A DNA stretch of 64,000 nucleotides from Acanthosepion pharaonis (GCA_903632075.3 CAHIKZ030003338.1:186001-250000), one strand, 5' to 3'. Numbered from the stretch's first letter, positions 1 through 14,700 are shown. Notes: generated from the letters alone by a model not told the origin. A program made the numbers and translations.

Positions 1-107
1 CCCAGCCGAAGCCGGGAAGAAGGTATTTACTTGATTCCCACTAAATCAAGATATGACACAAGGTCGATTAACGTGGGAGACCCGAGTGTTTCCACTCATA
101 GGCCACT

Positions 108-263
108 GGTCAAAATATTGGTCAGAGCTTGTCCAAGCTGGTCAGAGCCTAGTCAAAGCTGGTCATAACTTGTCCTAACAGGTCCAGGCCGAAGCCAGTC
201 CAAGCTAGTCAAAGCTTGATCGAATCTCAGTCTTCCGCCAAGAAACGATCCATTAATTGTCAA
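108..263. repeat. Phased 10-11 bp sub-repeat inside the monomer (representative copy)
   Basis: In this monomer GTC or ATC cores have their T at 110, 122, 132, 142, 153, 163, 173, 183, 199, 209, 220, 231, 249 and 260. The spacings are 12, 10, 10, 11, 10, 10, 10, 16, 10, 11, 11, 18 and 11. The surrounding words are variants of GGTCAAAGC, TGTCCAAGC, AGTCAAAGC and GGTCATAAC. More than half of the monomer therefore appears to have grown from a decamer that was amplified and then diverged. The remaining part, from the C-run to the GGCCACTGG word, lacks this regularity. The same layout is present in every intact monomer. Confidence 0.85.
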
Positions 264-3200
264 ACCCCCAGCCGAAGCCGGGAAGAAGGTATTTACTTGA
301 TTCCCACTAAATCAAGATATGACACAAGGTCGATTAACGTGGGAGACCCGAGTGTTTCCACTCATAGGCCACTGGTCAAAATATTGGTCAGAGCTTGTCC
401 AAGCTGGTCAGAGCCTAGTCAAAGCTGGTCATAACTTGTCCTAACAGGTCCAGGCCGAAGCCAGTCCAAGCTAGTCAAAGCTTGATCGAATCTCAGTCTT
501 CCGCCAAGAAACGATCCATTAATTGTCAAAACCCCCAGCCGAAGCCGGGAAGAAGGTATTTACTTGATTCCCACTAAATCAAGATATGACACAAGGTCGA
601 TTAACGTGGGAGACCCGAGTGTTTCCACTCATAGGCCACTGGTCAAAATATTGGTCAGAGCTTGTCCAAGCTGGTCAGAGCCTAGTCAAAGCTGGTCATA
701 ACTTGTCCTAACAGGTCCAGGCCGAAGCCAGTCCAAGCTAGTCAAAGCTTGATCGAATCTCAGTCTTCCGCCAAGAAACGATCCATTAATTGTCAAAACC
801 CCAGCCGAAGCCGGGAAGAAGGTATTTACTTGATTCCCACTAAATCAAGATATGACACAAGGTCGATTAACGTGGGAGACCCGGTGTTTTCCACTCATAG
901 GCCACTGGTCAAAATATTGGTCAGAGCTTGTCCAAGCTGGTCAGAGCCTAGTCAAAGCTGGTCATAACTTGTCCTAACAGGTCCAGGCCGAAGCCAGTCC
1001 AAGCTAGTCAAAGCTTGATCGAATCTCAGTCTTCCGCCAAGAAACGATCCATTAATTGTCAAAACCCCCAGCCGAAGCCGGGAAGAAGGTATTTACTTGA
1101 TTCCCACTAAATCAAGATATGACACAAGGTCGATTAACGTGGGAGACCCGAGTGTTTCCACTCATAGGCCACTGGTCAAAATATTGGTCAGAGCTTGTCC
1201 AAGCTGGTCAGAGCCTAGTCAAAGCTGGTCATAACTTGTCCTAACAGGTCCAGGCCGAAGCCAGTCCAAGCTAGTCAAAGCTTGATCGAATCTCAGTCTT
1301 CCGCCAAGAAACGATCCATTACTTGTCAAAACCCCCAGCCGAAGCCGGGAAGAAGGTATTTACTTGATTCCCACTAAATCAAGATATGACACAAGGTCGA
1401 TTAACGTGGGAGACCCACTGGAGTGTTTCCACTCATAGGCCACTGGTCAAAATATTGGTCAGAGCTTGTCCAAGCTGGTGGAACGATCCTAGTCAAAGCT
1501 GGTCATAACTTGTCCCTAACAGGTCCAGGCCGAAGCCAGTCCAAGCTGGTCAAAATATTGGTAGTCAAAGCTTGATCGAATCTCAGTCTTCCGCCAAGAA
1601 ACGATCCATTACTTGTCAAAACCCCCAGCCGAAGCCGGAAAGAAGGTATTTACTTGATTCCCACTAAATCAAGATATGACACAAGGTCGATTAACGTGGG
1701 AGACCCGAGTGTTTCCACTCATAGGCCACTGGTCAAAATATTGGTCAGAGCTTGTCCAAGCTGGTCAGAGCCTAGTCAAAGCTGGTCATAACTTGTCCTA
1801 ACAGGTCCAGGCCGAAGCCAGTCCAAGCTAGTCAAAGCTTGATCGAATCTCAGTCTTCCGCCAAGAAACGATCCATTACTTGTCAAAACCCCAGCCGAAG
1901 CCGGGAAGAAAGGTATTTACTTGATTCCCACTAAATCAAGATATGACACAAGGTCGATTAACGTGGGAGACCCGAGTGTTTCCACTCATAGGCCACTGGT
2001 CAAAATATTGGTCAGAGCTTGTCCAAGCTGGTCAGAGCCTAGTCAAAGCTGGTCATAACTTGTCCTAACAGGTCCAGGCCGAAGCCAGTCCAAGCTAGTC
2101 AAAGCTTGATCGAATCTCAGTCTTCCGCCAAGAAACGATCCATTACTTGTCAAAACCCCCAGCCGAAGCCGGGAAGAAGGTATTTACTTGATTCCCACTA
2201 AATCAAGATATGACACAAGGTCGATTAACGTGGGAGACCCGAGTGTTTCCACTCATAGGCCACTGGTCAAAATATTGGTCAGAGCTTGTCCAAGCTGGTC
2301 AGAGCCTAGTCAAAGCTGGTCATAACTTGTCCTAACAGGTCCAGGCCGAAGCCAGTCCAAGCTAGTCAAAGCTTGATCGAATCTCAGTCTTCCGCCAAGA
2401 AACGATCCATTACTTGTCAAAACCCCCAGCCGAAGCCGGGAAGAAGGTATTTACTTGATTCCCACTAAATCAAGATATGACACAAGGTCGATTAACGTGG
2501 GAGACCCGAGTGTTTCCACTCATAGGCCACTGGTCAAAATATTGGTCAGAGCTTGTCCAAGCTGGTCAGAGCCTAGTCAAAGCTGGTCATAACTTGTCCT
2601 AACAGGTCCAGGCCGAAGCCAGTCCAAGCTAGTCAAAGCTTGATCGAATCTCAGTCTTCCGCCAAGAAACGATCCATTAATTGTCAAAACCCCAGCCGAA
2701 GCCGGGAAGAAGGTATTTTTGATTCCCACTAAATCAAGATATGACACAAGGTCGATTAACGTGGGAGACCCAGTGTTTTCCACTCATAGGCCACTGGTCA
2801 AAATATTGGTCAGAGCTTGTCCAAGCTGGTCAGAGCCTAGTCAAAGCTGGTCATAACTTGTCCTAACAGGTCCAGGCCGAAGCCAGTCCAAGCTAGTCAA
2901 AGCTTGATCGAATCTCAGTCTTCCGCCAAGAAACGATCCATTACTTGTCAAAACCCCAGCCGAAGCCGGGAAGAAGGTATTTACTTGATTCCCACTAAAT
3001 CAAGATATGACACAAGGTCGATTAACGTGGGAGACCCGAGTGTTTCCACTCATAGGCCACTGGTCAAAATATTGGTCAGAGCTTGTCCAAGCTGGTCAGA
3101 GCCTAGTCAAAGCTGGTCATAACTTGTCCTAACAGGTCCAGGCCGAAGCCAGTCCAAGCTAGTCAAAGCTTGATCGAATCTCAGTCTTCCGCCAAGAAAC

Positions 3201-4294
3201 GATCCATTACTTGTCAAAACCCCCAGCCGAAGCCGGGAAGAAGGTATTTACTTGATTCCCACTAAATCAAGATATGACACAAGGTCGATTAACGTGGGAG
3301 ACCCGAGTGTTTCCACTCATAGGCCACTGGTCAAAATATTGGTCAGAGCTTGTCCAAGCTGGTCAGAGCCTAGTCAAAGCTGGTCATAACTTGTCCTAAC
3401 AGGTCCAGGCCGAAGCCAGTCCAAGCTAGTCAAAGCTTGATCGAATCTCAGTCTTCCGCCAAGAAACGATCCATTACTTGTCAAAAACCCCAGCCGAAGC
3501 CGGGAAGAAGGTATTTACTTGATTCCCACTAAATCAAGATATGACACAAGGTCGATTAACGTGGGAGACCCGAGTGTTTCCACTCATAGGCCACTGGTCA
3601 AAATATTGGTCAGAGCTTGTCCAAGCTGGTCAGAGCCTAGTCAAAGCTGGTCATAACTTGTCCTAACAGGTCCAGGCCGAAGCCAGTCCAAGCTAGTCAA
3701 AGCTTGATCGAATCTCAGTCTTCCGCCAAGAAACGATCCATTACTTGTCAAAACCCCCAGCCGAAGCCGGGAAGAAGGTATTTACTTGATTCCCACTAAA
3801 TCAAGATATGACACAAGGTCGATTAACGTGGGAGACCCGAGTGTTTCCACTCATAGGCCACTGGTCAAAATATTGGTCAGAGCTTGTCCAAGCTGGTCAG
3901 AGCCTAGTCAAAGCTGGTCATAACTTGTCCTAACAGGTCCAGGCCGAAGCCAGTCCAAGCTAGTCAAAGCTTGATCGAATCTCAGTCTTCCGCCAAGAAA
4001 CGATCCATTAATTGTCAAAACCCCAGCCGAAGCCGGGAAGAAGGTATTTACTTGATTCCCACTAAATCAAGATATGACACAAGGTCGATTAACGTGGGAG
4101 ACCGAGAGTGTTTCACTCATAGGCCACTGGTCAAAATATTGGTCAGAGCTTGTCCAAGCTGGTCAGAGCCTAGTCAAAGCTGGTCATAACTTGTCCTAAC
4201 AGGTCCAGGCCGAAGCCAGTCCAAGCTAGTCAAAGCTTGATCGAATCTCAGTCTTCCGCCAAGAAACGATCCATTAATTGTCAAAACCCCCAGC

Positions 4295-4520
4295 CGATTC
4301 CCACTAAATCAAGATATGACACAAGGTCGGGAAGAGTGTTTCCACTCATAGGCCACTGGTCAAAATTTACTTGAGCTTTCCAAGCTGGTCAGAGCTAAAT
4401 CAAGATATGACAGCCAGTCCAAGGTCGATTAACAGTCTTCCGGAAACGATCCATTGTTTCAAAACCCCAGCCGAGGCCACTGGTCAAAGGTATTGGTCAG
4501 AGCTTGGCCACTGGTCAAAA
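4295..4520. repeat. Shuffled-monomer island 1
   Basis: The normal order breaks after the C-run. The GATTCCCACTAAATC word follows directly, and then pieces of the GGTC block, the CAGTCTTCC word and the ACGATCC word appear out of order before the regular monomer resumes at GGCCACTGG. No foreign sequence is visible. Confidence 0.8.
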
Positions 4521-4939
4521 TATTGGTCAGAGCTTGTCCAAGCTGGTCAGAGCCTAGTCAAAGCTGGTCATAACTTGTCCTAACAGGTCCAGGCCGAAGC
4601 CAGTCCTAGTCAAAGCTTGATCGAATCTCAGTCTTCCGCCAAGAAACGATCCATTACTTGTCAAAACCCCAGCCGAAGCCGGGGAAGAAGGTATTTACTT
4701 GATTCCCACTAAATCAAGATATGACACAAGGTCGATTAACGTGGGAGACCCTGAGTGTTTCCACTCATAGGCCACTGGTCAAAATATTGGTCAGAGCTTG
4801 TCCAAGCTGGTCAGAGCCTAGTCAAAGCTGGTCATAACTTGTCCTAACAGGTCCAGGCCGAAGCCAGTCCAAGCTAGTCAAAGCTTGATCGAATCTCAGT
4901 CTTCCACCAAGAAACGATCCATTACTTGTCAAAACCCCA

Positions 4940-5415
4940 GCCCGGAAAGAATGGTATTTACTTGATTCCCACTAAATCAAGAATGACACAAGGGATTAAC
5001 GTGGGAGAGGTATTTCCACTCTAGGCCATTCCAAAATAAATCAAGATGGTGACACAAGGTCGATTAACAGGTCCAGGGAGAGTCCCTAGTCAAAGTGTTC
5101 TCAGTCTTCCACCAAGAAACGCCACTGGTCAAAATATTGGGAAGAAGGTATTTACTTGATTCCCACTAAATCAAGATATGACACAAGGTCTTGTCCAAAA
5201 TATTGGTCTGGTCAGAGCCTAGTCAAAGCTGGTCCAAGCCAGTCAAGCTTGTCCTAACGCCAAGGTCAAAACCCCACCCAGGCCGAAGTCCCACCAGATA
5301 TGTCCAGGTCAGGCCGAAATTAACGTGGAGACCGATCCAGTGTTTCAAACCCCACTCATAGGCCACTGGTCAAAATAGTCAAAGCTTGAGCTGGTCGAAT
5401 CTCAGAATCTCAGTC
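4940..5415. repeat. Shuffled-monomer island 2
   Basis: About 470 bp is made of 8-30 bp pieces of the monomer in permuted order and partly truncated. For example, GATATGACACAAGG is followed by a GTCC word rather than by GATTAACG, and CCAGGCCGAAG is repeated with changed flanks. It is flanked by regular monomers. Confidence 0.8.
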
Positions 5416-7344
5416 TTCCGCCAAGAAACGATCCATTAATTGTCAAAACCCCAGCCGAAGCCGGGAAGAAGGTATTTACTTGATTCCCACTAAATCAAGA
5501 TATGACACAAGGTCGATTAACGTGGGAGACCCGAGTGTTTCCACTCATAGGCCACTGGTCAAAATATTGGTCAGAGCTTGTCCAAGCTGGTCAGAGCCTA
5601 GTCAAAGCTGGTCATAACTTGTCCTAACAGGTCCAGGCCGAAGCCAGTCCAAGCTAGTCAAAGCTTGATCGAATCTCAGTCTTCCGCCAAGAAACGATCC
5701 ATTACTTGTCAAAACCCCAGCCGAAGCCGGGAAGAAGGTATTTACTTGATTCCCACTAAATCAAGATATGACACAAGGTCGATTAACGTGGGAGACCGAG
5801 TGTTTCCACTCATAGGCCACTGGTCAAAATATTGGTCAGAGCTTGTCCAAGCTGGTCAGAGCCTAGTCAAAGCTGGTCATAACTTGTCCTAACAGGTCCA
5901 GGCCGAAGCCAGTCCAAGCTAGTCAAAGCTTGATCGAATCTCAGTCTTCCGCCAAGAAACGATCCATTAATTGTCAAAACCCCAGCCGAAGCCGGGAAGA
6001 AGGTATTTACTTGATTCCCACTAAATCAAGATATGACACAAGGTCGATTAACGTGGGAGACCCGAGTTTCCACTCATAGGCCACTGGTCAAAATATTGGT
6101 CAGAGCTTGTCCAAGCTGGTCAGAGCCTAGTCAAAGCTGGTCATAACTTGTCCTAACAGGTCCAGGCCGAAGCCAGTCCAAGCTAGTCAAAGCTTGATCG
6201 AATCTCAGTCTTCCGCCAAGAAACGATCCATTACTTGTCAAAACCCCAGCCGAAGCCGGGAAGAAGGTATTTACTTGATTCCCACTAAATCAAGATATGA
6301 CACAAGGTCGATTAACGTGGGAGACCCGAGTGTTTCCACTCATAGGCCACTGGTCAAAATATTGGTCAGAGCTTGTCCAAGCTGGTCAGAGCCTAGTCAA
6401 AGCTGGTCATAACTTGTCCTAACAGGTCAGGCCGAAGCCAGTCAAGCTAGTCAAAGCTTGATCGAATCTCAGTCTTCCGCCAAGAAACGATCCATTAATT
6501 GTCAAAACCCCCAGCCGAAGCCGGGAAGAATGGTATTTACTTGATTCCCACTAAATCAAGATATGACACAAGGTCGATTAACGTGGGAGACCCGAGTGTT
6601 TCCACTCATAGGCCACTGGTCAAAATATTGGTCAGAGCTTGTCCAAGCTGGTCAGAGCCTAGTCAAAGCTGGTCATAACTTGTCCCTAACAGGTCCAGGC
6701 CGAAGCCAGTCCAAGCTAGTCAAAGCTTGATCGAATCTCAGTCTTCCGCCAAGAAACGATCCATTACTTGTCAAAACCCCCAGCCGAAGCCGGAAAAGAA
6801 GGTATTTACTTGATTCCACTAAATCAAGATATGACACAAGGTCGATTAACGTGGGAGACCTGAGTGTTTCCACTCATAGGCCACTGGTCAAAAAATATTG
6901 GTCAGAGCTTGTCCAAGCTGGTCAGAGCCTAGTCAAAGCTGGTCATAACTTGTCCTAACAGGTCCAGGCCGAAGCCAGTCCAAGCTAGTCAAAGCTTGAT
7001 CGAATCTCAGTCTTCCGCCAAGAAACGATCCATTAATTGTCAAAACCCCCAGCCGAAGCCGGGAAGAAGGTATTTACTTGATTCCCACTAAATCAAGATA
7101 TGACACAAGGTCGATTAACGTGGGAGACCCGAGTGTTTCCACTCATAGGCCACTGGTCAAAATATTGGTCAGAGCTTGTCCAAGCTGGTCAGAGCCTAGT
7201 CAAAGCTGGTCATAACTTGTCCTAACAGGTCCAGGCCGAAGCCAGTCCAAGCTAGTCAAAGCTTGATCGAATCTCAGTCTTCCGCCAAGAAACGATCCAT
7301 TAATTGTCAAAACCCCAGCCGAAGCCGGGAAGAAGGTATTTACT

Positions 7345-7590
7345 TGATTTCACTAAATCAAGATATAAAGGTCGATTAACGTGGGAGATATGACACAGGC
7401 CACTGGTCGATTAACGTGGGAGACCTAGTCAAAGCTGGTTTCCACAGGTCATAGGCCACTGGTCAAAATATTGGTCAAGAAACGATCCTTGTCCGGGAAG
7501 AAGCTGGTCACAAGGTCGATTAACGTGGGTCAAAGCTGGTCATTGGTCAACTTGTCCCTGGTAACAGGTGGTCAGGTCCTAACAGGAAGC
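7345..7590. repeat. Shuffled-monomer island 3
   Basis: The GTCGATTAACGTGGG word occurs three times within about 160 bp, separated by GGCCACTGG and GGTC-type words. This is local reiteration of a segment normally present once per 267 bp. Confidence 0.8.
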
Positions 7591-8924
7591 CAGTCCAAGC
7601 TAGTCAAAGCTTGATCGAATCTCAGTCTTCCGCCAAGAAACGATCCATTAATTGTCAAAACCCCCAGCCGAAGCCGGGAAGAAGGTATTTACTTGATTCC
7701 CACTAAATCAAGATATGACACAAGGTCGATTAACGTGGGAGACCCGAGTGTTTCCACTCATAGGCCACTGGTCAAAATATTGGTCAGAGCTTGTCCAAGC
7801 TGGTCAGAGCCTAGTCAAAGCTGGTCATAACTTGTCCTAACAGGTCCAGGCCGAAGCCAGTCCAAGCTAGTCAAAGCTTGATCGAATCTCAGTCTTCCGC
7901 CAAGAAACGATCCATTACTTGTCAAAACCCCCAGCCGAAGCCGGGAAGAAGGTATTTACTTGATTCCCACTAAATCAAGATATGACACAAGGTCGATTAA
8001 CGTGGGAGACCCGAGTGTTTCCACTCATAGGCCACTGGTCAAAATATTGGTCAGAGCTTGTCCAAGCTGGTCAGAGCCTAGTCAAAGCTGGTCATAACTT
8101 GTCCTAACAGGTCCAGGCCGAAGCCAGTCCAAGCTAGTCAAAGCTTGATCGAATCTCAGTCTTCCGCCAAGAAACGATCCATTAATTGTCAAAACCCCCA
8201 GCCGAAGCCGGAAAGAAGGTATTTACTTGATTCCCACTAAATCAAGATATGACACAAGGTCGATTAACGTGGGAGACCCGAGTGTTTCCACTCATAGGCC
8301 ACTGGTCAAAATATTGGTCAGAGCTTGTCCAAGCTGGTCAGAGCCTAGTCAAAGCTGGTCATAACTTGTCCTAACAGGTCCAGGCCGAAGCCAGTCCAAG
8401 CTAGTCAAAGCTTGATCGAATCTCAGTCTTCCGCCAAGAAACGATCCATTACTTGTCAAAACCCCCCAGCCGAAGCCGGAAAGAAGAAGGTATTTACTTG
8501 ATTCCCCACTAATTCCCACTAAAAGATATGACACAAGGTCGATTAACGTGGGAGACCCGAGTGTTTCCACTCATAGGCCACTGGTCAAAATATTGGTCAG
8601 AGCTTGTCCAAGCTGGTCAGAGCCTAGTCAAAGCTGGTCATAACTTGTCCTAACAGGTCCAGGCCGAAGCCAGTCCAAGCTAGTCAAAGCTTGATCGAAT
8701 CTCAGTCTTCCGCCAAGAAACGATCCATTACTTGTCAAAACCCAGCCGAAGCCGGAAGGAAGGTATTTACTTGATTCCCACTAAATCAAGATATGACACA
8801 AGGTCGATTAACTTGGGAGACCCTGAGTGTTTCCAAGATAGGCCACTGGTCAAAATATTGGTCGAGCTTGTCCAAGCTGGTCAGAGCCTAGTCAAAGCTG
8901 GTCATAACTTGTCCTAACAGGTCC

Positions 8925-9435
8925 ATAGGCCAGTGGTCAAAATGATCGAATCTCAGTCTTCCACCAAGAAACGATCCATTACTTGTCAAACCCCTAGTCA
9001 AAAAGCCGGGAAGTCATTTACTTGATTCCCACTAAATCAAGATATGACACAAGGTCGATTAACGTGGGAGAGGTTTTCCACTCATAGGCCACTGGTCAAA
9101 ATATTGGTCAGAGCTTGTCCAAGTGGTCAGAGCCCTAGTCAAAGCTGGTCATAACTTGTCCTAACAGGTCCAGGCCGAAGCCAGTCCAAGCTAGTCAAAG
9201 CTTGATCGAAAGTCTTCCACCAGAAAAACGATCCATTACTTGTCAAAACCCCCGAAGCCGGGACAAGATCGAACTGGTCAAGAAAACTTGTCCAACTGGT
9301 CCAAACAAGAACCTCAGCTTGTCTTCAGAGCCCAAAGACCTGGTCAAACGAGGTCCGAAGCCAGTCCAAGCTGGTGTCGAATCTCAGTCTTCCCCCAAGA
9401 AACGATCCATTAATTGTCAAAAAGCCGAAGCCGGG
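8925..9435. repeat. Degenerate and shuffled stretch 4
   Basis: Two consecutive monomers carry unusual point changes and missing pieces (for example AGTCAAAAAGCCGGG in place of the C-run slot). At 9255-9375 the GTCC/GGTC words are permuted. An 83-codon chance reading frame arises here because indels remove the usual stop codon. Confidence 0.7.
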
Positions 9436-11284
9436 AAGAAGGTATTTACTTGATTCCCACTAAATCAAGATATGACACAAGGTCGATTAACGTGGGAGAC
9501 CTGAGTGTTTCCACTCATAGGCCACTGGTCAAAATATTGGTCAGAGCTTGTCCAAGCTGGTCAGAGCCTAGTCAAAGCTGGTCATAACTTGTCCTAACAG
9601 GTCCAGACCGAAGCCAGTCCAAGCTAGTCAAAGCTTGATCGAATCTCAGTCTTCCACCAAGAAACGATCCATTACTTGTCAAAACCCCAGCCGAAGCCGG
9701 GAAGAAGGTATTTACTTGATTCCCACTAAATCAAGATATGACACAAGGTCGATTAACGGGGGGAGACCCGAGTGTTTCCACTCATAGGCCACTGGTCAAA
9801 ATATTGGTCAGAGCTTGTCCAAGCTGGTCAGAGCCTAGTCAAAGCTGGTCATAACTTGTCCTAACAGGTTCAGGGCCGAAGCCAGTCCAAGCTAGTCAAA
9901 GCTTGATCGAATCTCAGTCTTCCACCAAGAAACGATCCATTAGCCTTGTCAAAACCCCCAGCCGAAGCCGGGAAGAAGGTATTTACTTGATTCCCACTAA
10001 ATCAAGATATGACACAAGGTCGATTAACGTGGGAGACCCGAGTGTTTCCACTCATAGGCCACTGGTCAAAATATTGGTCAGAGCTTGTCCAAGCTGGTCA
10101 GAGCCTAGTCAAAGCTGGTCATAACTTGTCCTAACAGGTCCAGGCCGAAGCCAGTCCAAGCTAGTCAAAGCTTGATCGAATCTCAGTCTTCCACCAAGAA
10201 ACGATCCATTACTTGTCAAAACCCCCAGCCGAAGCCGGGAAGAAGGTATTTACTTGATTCCCACTAAATCAAGATATGACACAAGGTCGATTAACGTGGG
10301 AGACCCGAGTGTTTCCACTCATAGGCCACTGGTCAAAATATTGGTCAGAGCTTGTCCAAGCTGGTCAGAGCCTAGTCAAAGCTGGTCATAACTTGTCCTA
10401 ACAGGTCCAGGCCGAAGCCAGTCCAAGCTAGTCAAAGCTTGATCGAATCTCAGTCTTCCACCAAGAAACGATCCATTACTTGTCAAAACCCCCAGCCGAA
10501 GCCGGGAAGAAGGTATTTACTTGATTCCCACTAAATCAAGATATGACACAAGGTCGATTAACGTGGGAGACCCGAGTGTTTCCACTCATAGGCCACTGGT
10601 CAAAATATTGGTCAGAGCTTGTCCAAGCTGGTCAGAGCCTAGTCAAAGCTGGTCATAACTTGTCCTAACAGGTCCAGGCCGAAGCCAGTCCAAGCTAGTC
10701 AAAGCTTGATCGAATCTCAGTCTTCCGCCAAGAAACGATCCATTACTTGTCAAAAACCCCAAAAAAAGCCGGAAAGAATGGTATTTACTTGATTCCCACT
10801 AAATCAAGATATGACACAAGGTCGATTAACGTGGGAGACCCGAGTGTTTCCACTCATAGGCCACTGGTCAAAATATTGGTCAGAGCTTGTCCAAGCTGGT
10901 CAGAGCCTAGTCAAAGCTGGTCATAACTTGTCCAGGCCGAAGCCAGTCCAAGCTAGTCAAAGCTTGATCGAATCTCAGTCTTCCGCCAAGAAACGATCCA
11001 TTAATTGTCAAAACCCCCAAAAAAAAAGCCGGGAAGAAGGTATTTACTTGATTCCCACTAAATCAAGATATGACACAAGGTCGATTAACGTGGGAGACCC
11101 GAGTGTTTCCACTCATAGGCCACTGGTCAAAATATTGGTCAGAGCTTGTCCAAGCTGGTCAGAGCCTAGTCAAAGCTGGTCATAACTTGTCCTAACAGGT
11201 CCAGGCCGAAGCCAGTCCAAGCTAGTCAAAGCTTGATCGAATCTCAGTCTTCCGCCAAGAAACGATCCATTACTTGTCAAAACC

Positions 11285-11770
11285 CCCCCAAAAAAGCCGG
11301 AGCCGAAGCTAAATCGGGAAGACAAGGTATTTAGGCCTTGATTCCAAGCTGGTCAGAGCCCACTGGTAAATCAAGATATGACACAAGGTCGAGCTGGTCA
11401 TAACTTGTCCTTAACGTGATTTCACTAAATCAGATATGACACAAGGTCGATTAACGTGGGAGACCCGTGTGTTCCCACTCATGAGCCACTGGTCAAAATA
11501 TTGGTCATAGCTTGTCCAAGCTGGTCAGAGCCTAGTCAAAGCTGGTCATAACTTGTCCTAACGGGTCCAGGCCGAAAGCCAGTGTTTCAGATCAGTCTTC
11601 CGCCACTCATTAGGCCACTGGTCAAAATATTGGTCAGAGCTTGTCCAAGTCTGGTGGGAGACCTAGTTTCAAAGCTGGTCATAACTTGTCCTAACAGGTC
11701 CAGGCCGAAGCCAGTAACAGGTCAAAGCTAGTCAAAGTCTTGATCGAATCTCAGTCTTCCACCAAGAAAC
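11285..11770. repeat. Shuffled-monomer island 5
   Basis: One of the longest islands. It contains two partial copies of the TCGATTAACGTG region and three of the GGTCATAACTTGTCC word, with single-base insertions inside otherwise familiar words. Regular monomers resume at the CCACCAAGAAACG word. Confidence 0.8.
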
Positions 11771-14700
11771 GATCCATTAATTGTCAAAACCCCCAGCCAA
11801 AAAAAAAGCCGGAAAGAATGGTATTTACTTGATTCCCACTAAATCAAGATATGACACAAGGTCGATTAACGTGGGAGACCCGAGTGTTTTTCCACTCATA
11901 GGCCACTGGTCAAAATATTGGTCAGAGCTTGTCCAAGCTGGTCAGAGCCTAGTCAAAGCTGGTCATAACTTGTCCTAACAGGTCCAGGCCGAAGCCAGTC
12001 AAGCTAGTCAAAAGCTTGATCGAATCTCAGTCTTCCACCAAGAAACGATCCATTACTTGTCAAAACCCCCAGCCAAAAAAAAGCCGGGAAGAAGGTATTT
12101 ACTTGATTCCCACTAAATCAAGATATGACACAAGGTCGATTAACGTGGGAGACCCGAGTGTTTCCACTCATAGGCCACTGGTCAAAATATTGGTCAGAGC
12201 TTGTCCAAGCTGGTCAGAGCCTAGTCAAAGCTGGTCATAACTTGTCCCTAACAGGTCCAGGCCGAAGCCAGTCCAAGCTAGTCAAAGCTTGATCGAATCT
12301 CAGTCTTCCGCCAAGAAACGATCCATTATCTTGTCAAAACCCCAGCCAAAAGCCGGAAAAAAAGGTATTTACTTGATTCCCACTAAATCAAGATATGACA
12401 CAAGGTCGATTAACGTGGGAGACCAGTGTTTCACTCATAGGCCACTGGTCAAAATATTGGTCAGAGCTTGTCCAAGCTGGTCAGAGCCTAATCAAAGCTG
12501 GTCATAACTTGTCCCTAACAGGTCCAGGGCCAGTCAAGCTAGTCAAAGCTTGATCGAATCTCAGTCTTCCGCAAGAAACGATCCATTACTTGTCAAAACC
12601 CCAGCCGAAGCCGGGAAGAAGGTATTTACTTGATTCCCACTAAATCAAGATATGACACAAGGTCGATTAACGTGGGAGACCCGAGTGTTTCACTCATAGG
12701 CCACTGGTCATAAAATATTGGTCAGAGCTTGTCCAAGCTGGTCAGAGCCTAGTCAAAGCTGGTCATAACTTGTCCTAACAGGTCCAGGCCGAAGCCAGTC
12801 CAAGCTAGTCAAAGCTTGATCGAATCTCAGTCTTCCACCAAGAAACGATCCATTACTTGTCAAAACCCCCAGCCGAAGCCGGAAAGAAGGTATTTACTTG
12901 ATTCCCACTAAATCAAGATATGACACAAGGTCGATTAACGTGGGAGACCCGAGTGTTTCCACTCATAGGCCACTGGTCAAAATATTGGTCAGAGCTTGTC
13001 CAAGCTGGTCAGAGCCTAGTCAAAGCTGGTCATAACTTGTCCTAACAGGTCCAGGCCGAAGCCAGTCCAAGCTAGTCAAAAGCTTGATCGAATCTCAGTC
13101 TTCCGCCAAGAAACGATCCATTACTTGTCAAAACCCCCAGCCAAAAAAGCCGGAAGAAGGTATTTACTTGATTCCCACTAAATCAAGATATGACACAAGG
13201 TCGATTAACGTGGGAGACCCAGTGTTTCCACTCATAGGCCACTGGTCAAAATATTGGTCAGAGCTTGTCCAAGCTGGTCAGAGCCTAGTCAAAGCTGGTC
13301 ATAACTTGTCCTAACAGGTCAGTCAAAGCCAGTCCAAGCTAGTCAAAGCAGTCGAATCTCAGTCTTCCACCAAGAAACGATCCATTAATTGTCAAAACCC
13401 CAGCCGAAGCCGGAAGAAGGTATTTACTTGATTCCCACTAAATCAAGATATGACACAAGGTCGATTAACGTGGAGACCTGAGTGTTTCCACTCCTCATAG
13501 GCCACTGGTCAAAATATTGGTCAGAGCTTGTCCAAGCTGGTCAGAGCCTAGTCAAAGCTGGTCATAACTTGTCCTAACAGGTCAGGCCGAAGCCAGTCCA
13601 AGCTAGTCAAAGCTTGATCGAATCTCAGTCTTCCACCAAGAAACGATCCATTAATTGTCAAAACCCCCAGCCGAAGCCGGAAAGAAGGTATTTACTTGAT
13701 TCCACTAAATCAAGATATGACACAAGGTCGATTAACGTGGGAGACCAGTGTTTTCCACTCATAGGCCACTGGTCAAAATATTGGTCAAACTTGTCCAAGC
13801 TGGTCAGAGCCTAGTCAAAGCTGGTCATAACTTGTCCCTAACAGGTCCAAAGCTGGTCTAGTCAAAGCTTGATCGAATCTCAGTCTTCCACCAAGAAACG
13901 ATCCATTACTTGTCAAAACCCCCAGCCGGGGAAAGCCGGAAAGAAGGTATTTACTTGATTCCCACTAAATCTATGACACAAGGTCGATTAACGTGGGAGA
14001 CCCAGTGTTTCCACTCATGGCCACTGGTCAAAATATTGGTCAGAGCTTGTCCAAGCTGGTCAGAGCCTAGTCAAAGCTGGTCATAACTTGTCCCTAACAG
14101 GTCCAGGCCGAAGCCAGTCCAAGCCAGTCAAAGAGTCGAATCTCAGTCTTCCACCAAGAAACGATCCATTAATTGTCAAAACCCCAGCCGAAGCCGGGAA
14201 GAATGGTATTTACTTGATTCCCACTAAATCAAGATATGACACAAGGTCGATTAACGTGGGAGACCCGAGTGTTTCCACTCATAGGCCACTGGTCAAAATA
14301 TTGGTCAGAGCTTGTCCAAGCTGGTCAGAGCCTAGTCAAAGCTGGTCATAACTTGTCCCTAACAGGTCCAGGCCGAAGCCAGTCCAAGCTAGTCAAAGCT
14401 TGATCGAATCTCAGTCTTCCACCAAGAAACGATCCATTAATTGTCAAAACCCCCAGCCGAATCCGGGAAGAATGGTATTTACTTGATCCCACTAAATCAA
14501 GATATGACACAAGGTCGATTAACGTGGGAGACCCGGTGTTTCCACTCATAGGCCACTGGTCAAAATATTGGTCAGAGCTTGTCCAAGCTGGTCAGAGCCT
14601 AGTCAAAGCTGGTCATAACTTGTCCTAACAGGTCCAGGCCGAAGCCAGTCCAAGCTAGTCAAAGCTTGATCGAATCTCAGTCTTCCGCCAAGAAACGATC

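Noticed and set aside
1..1400. CENP-B box in the monomer (CCGAAGCCGGGAA)
   Set aside because: The order and spacing of the TTCG and CGGG cores do not match the box on either strand, so I do not claim a centromere.
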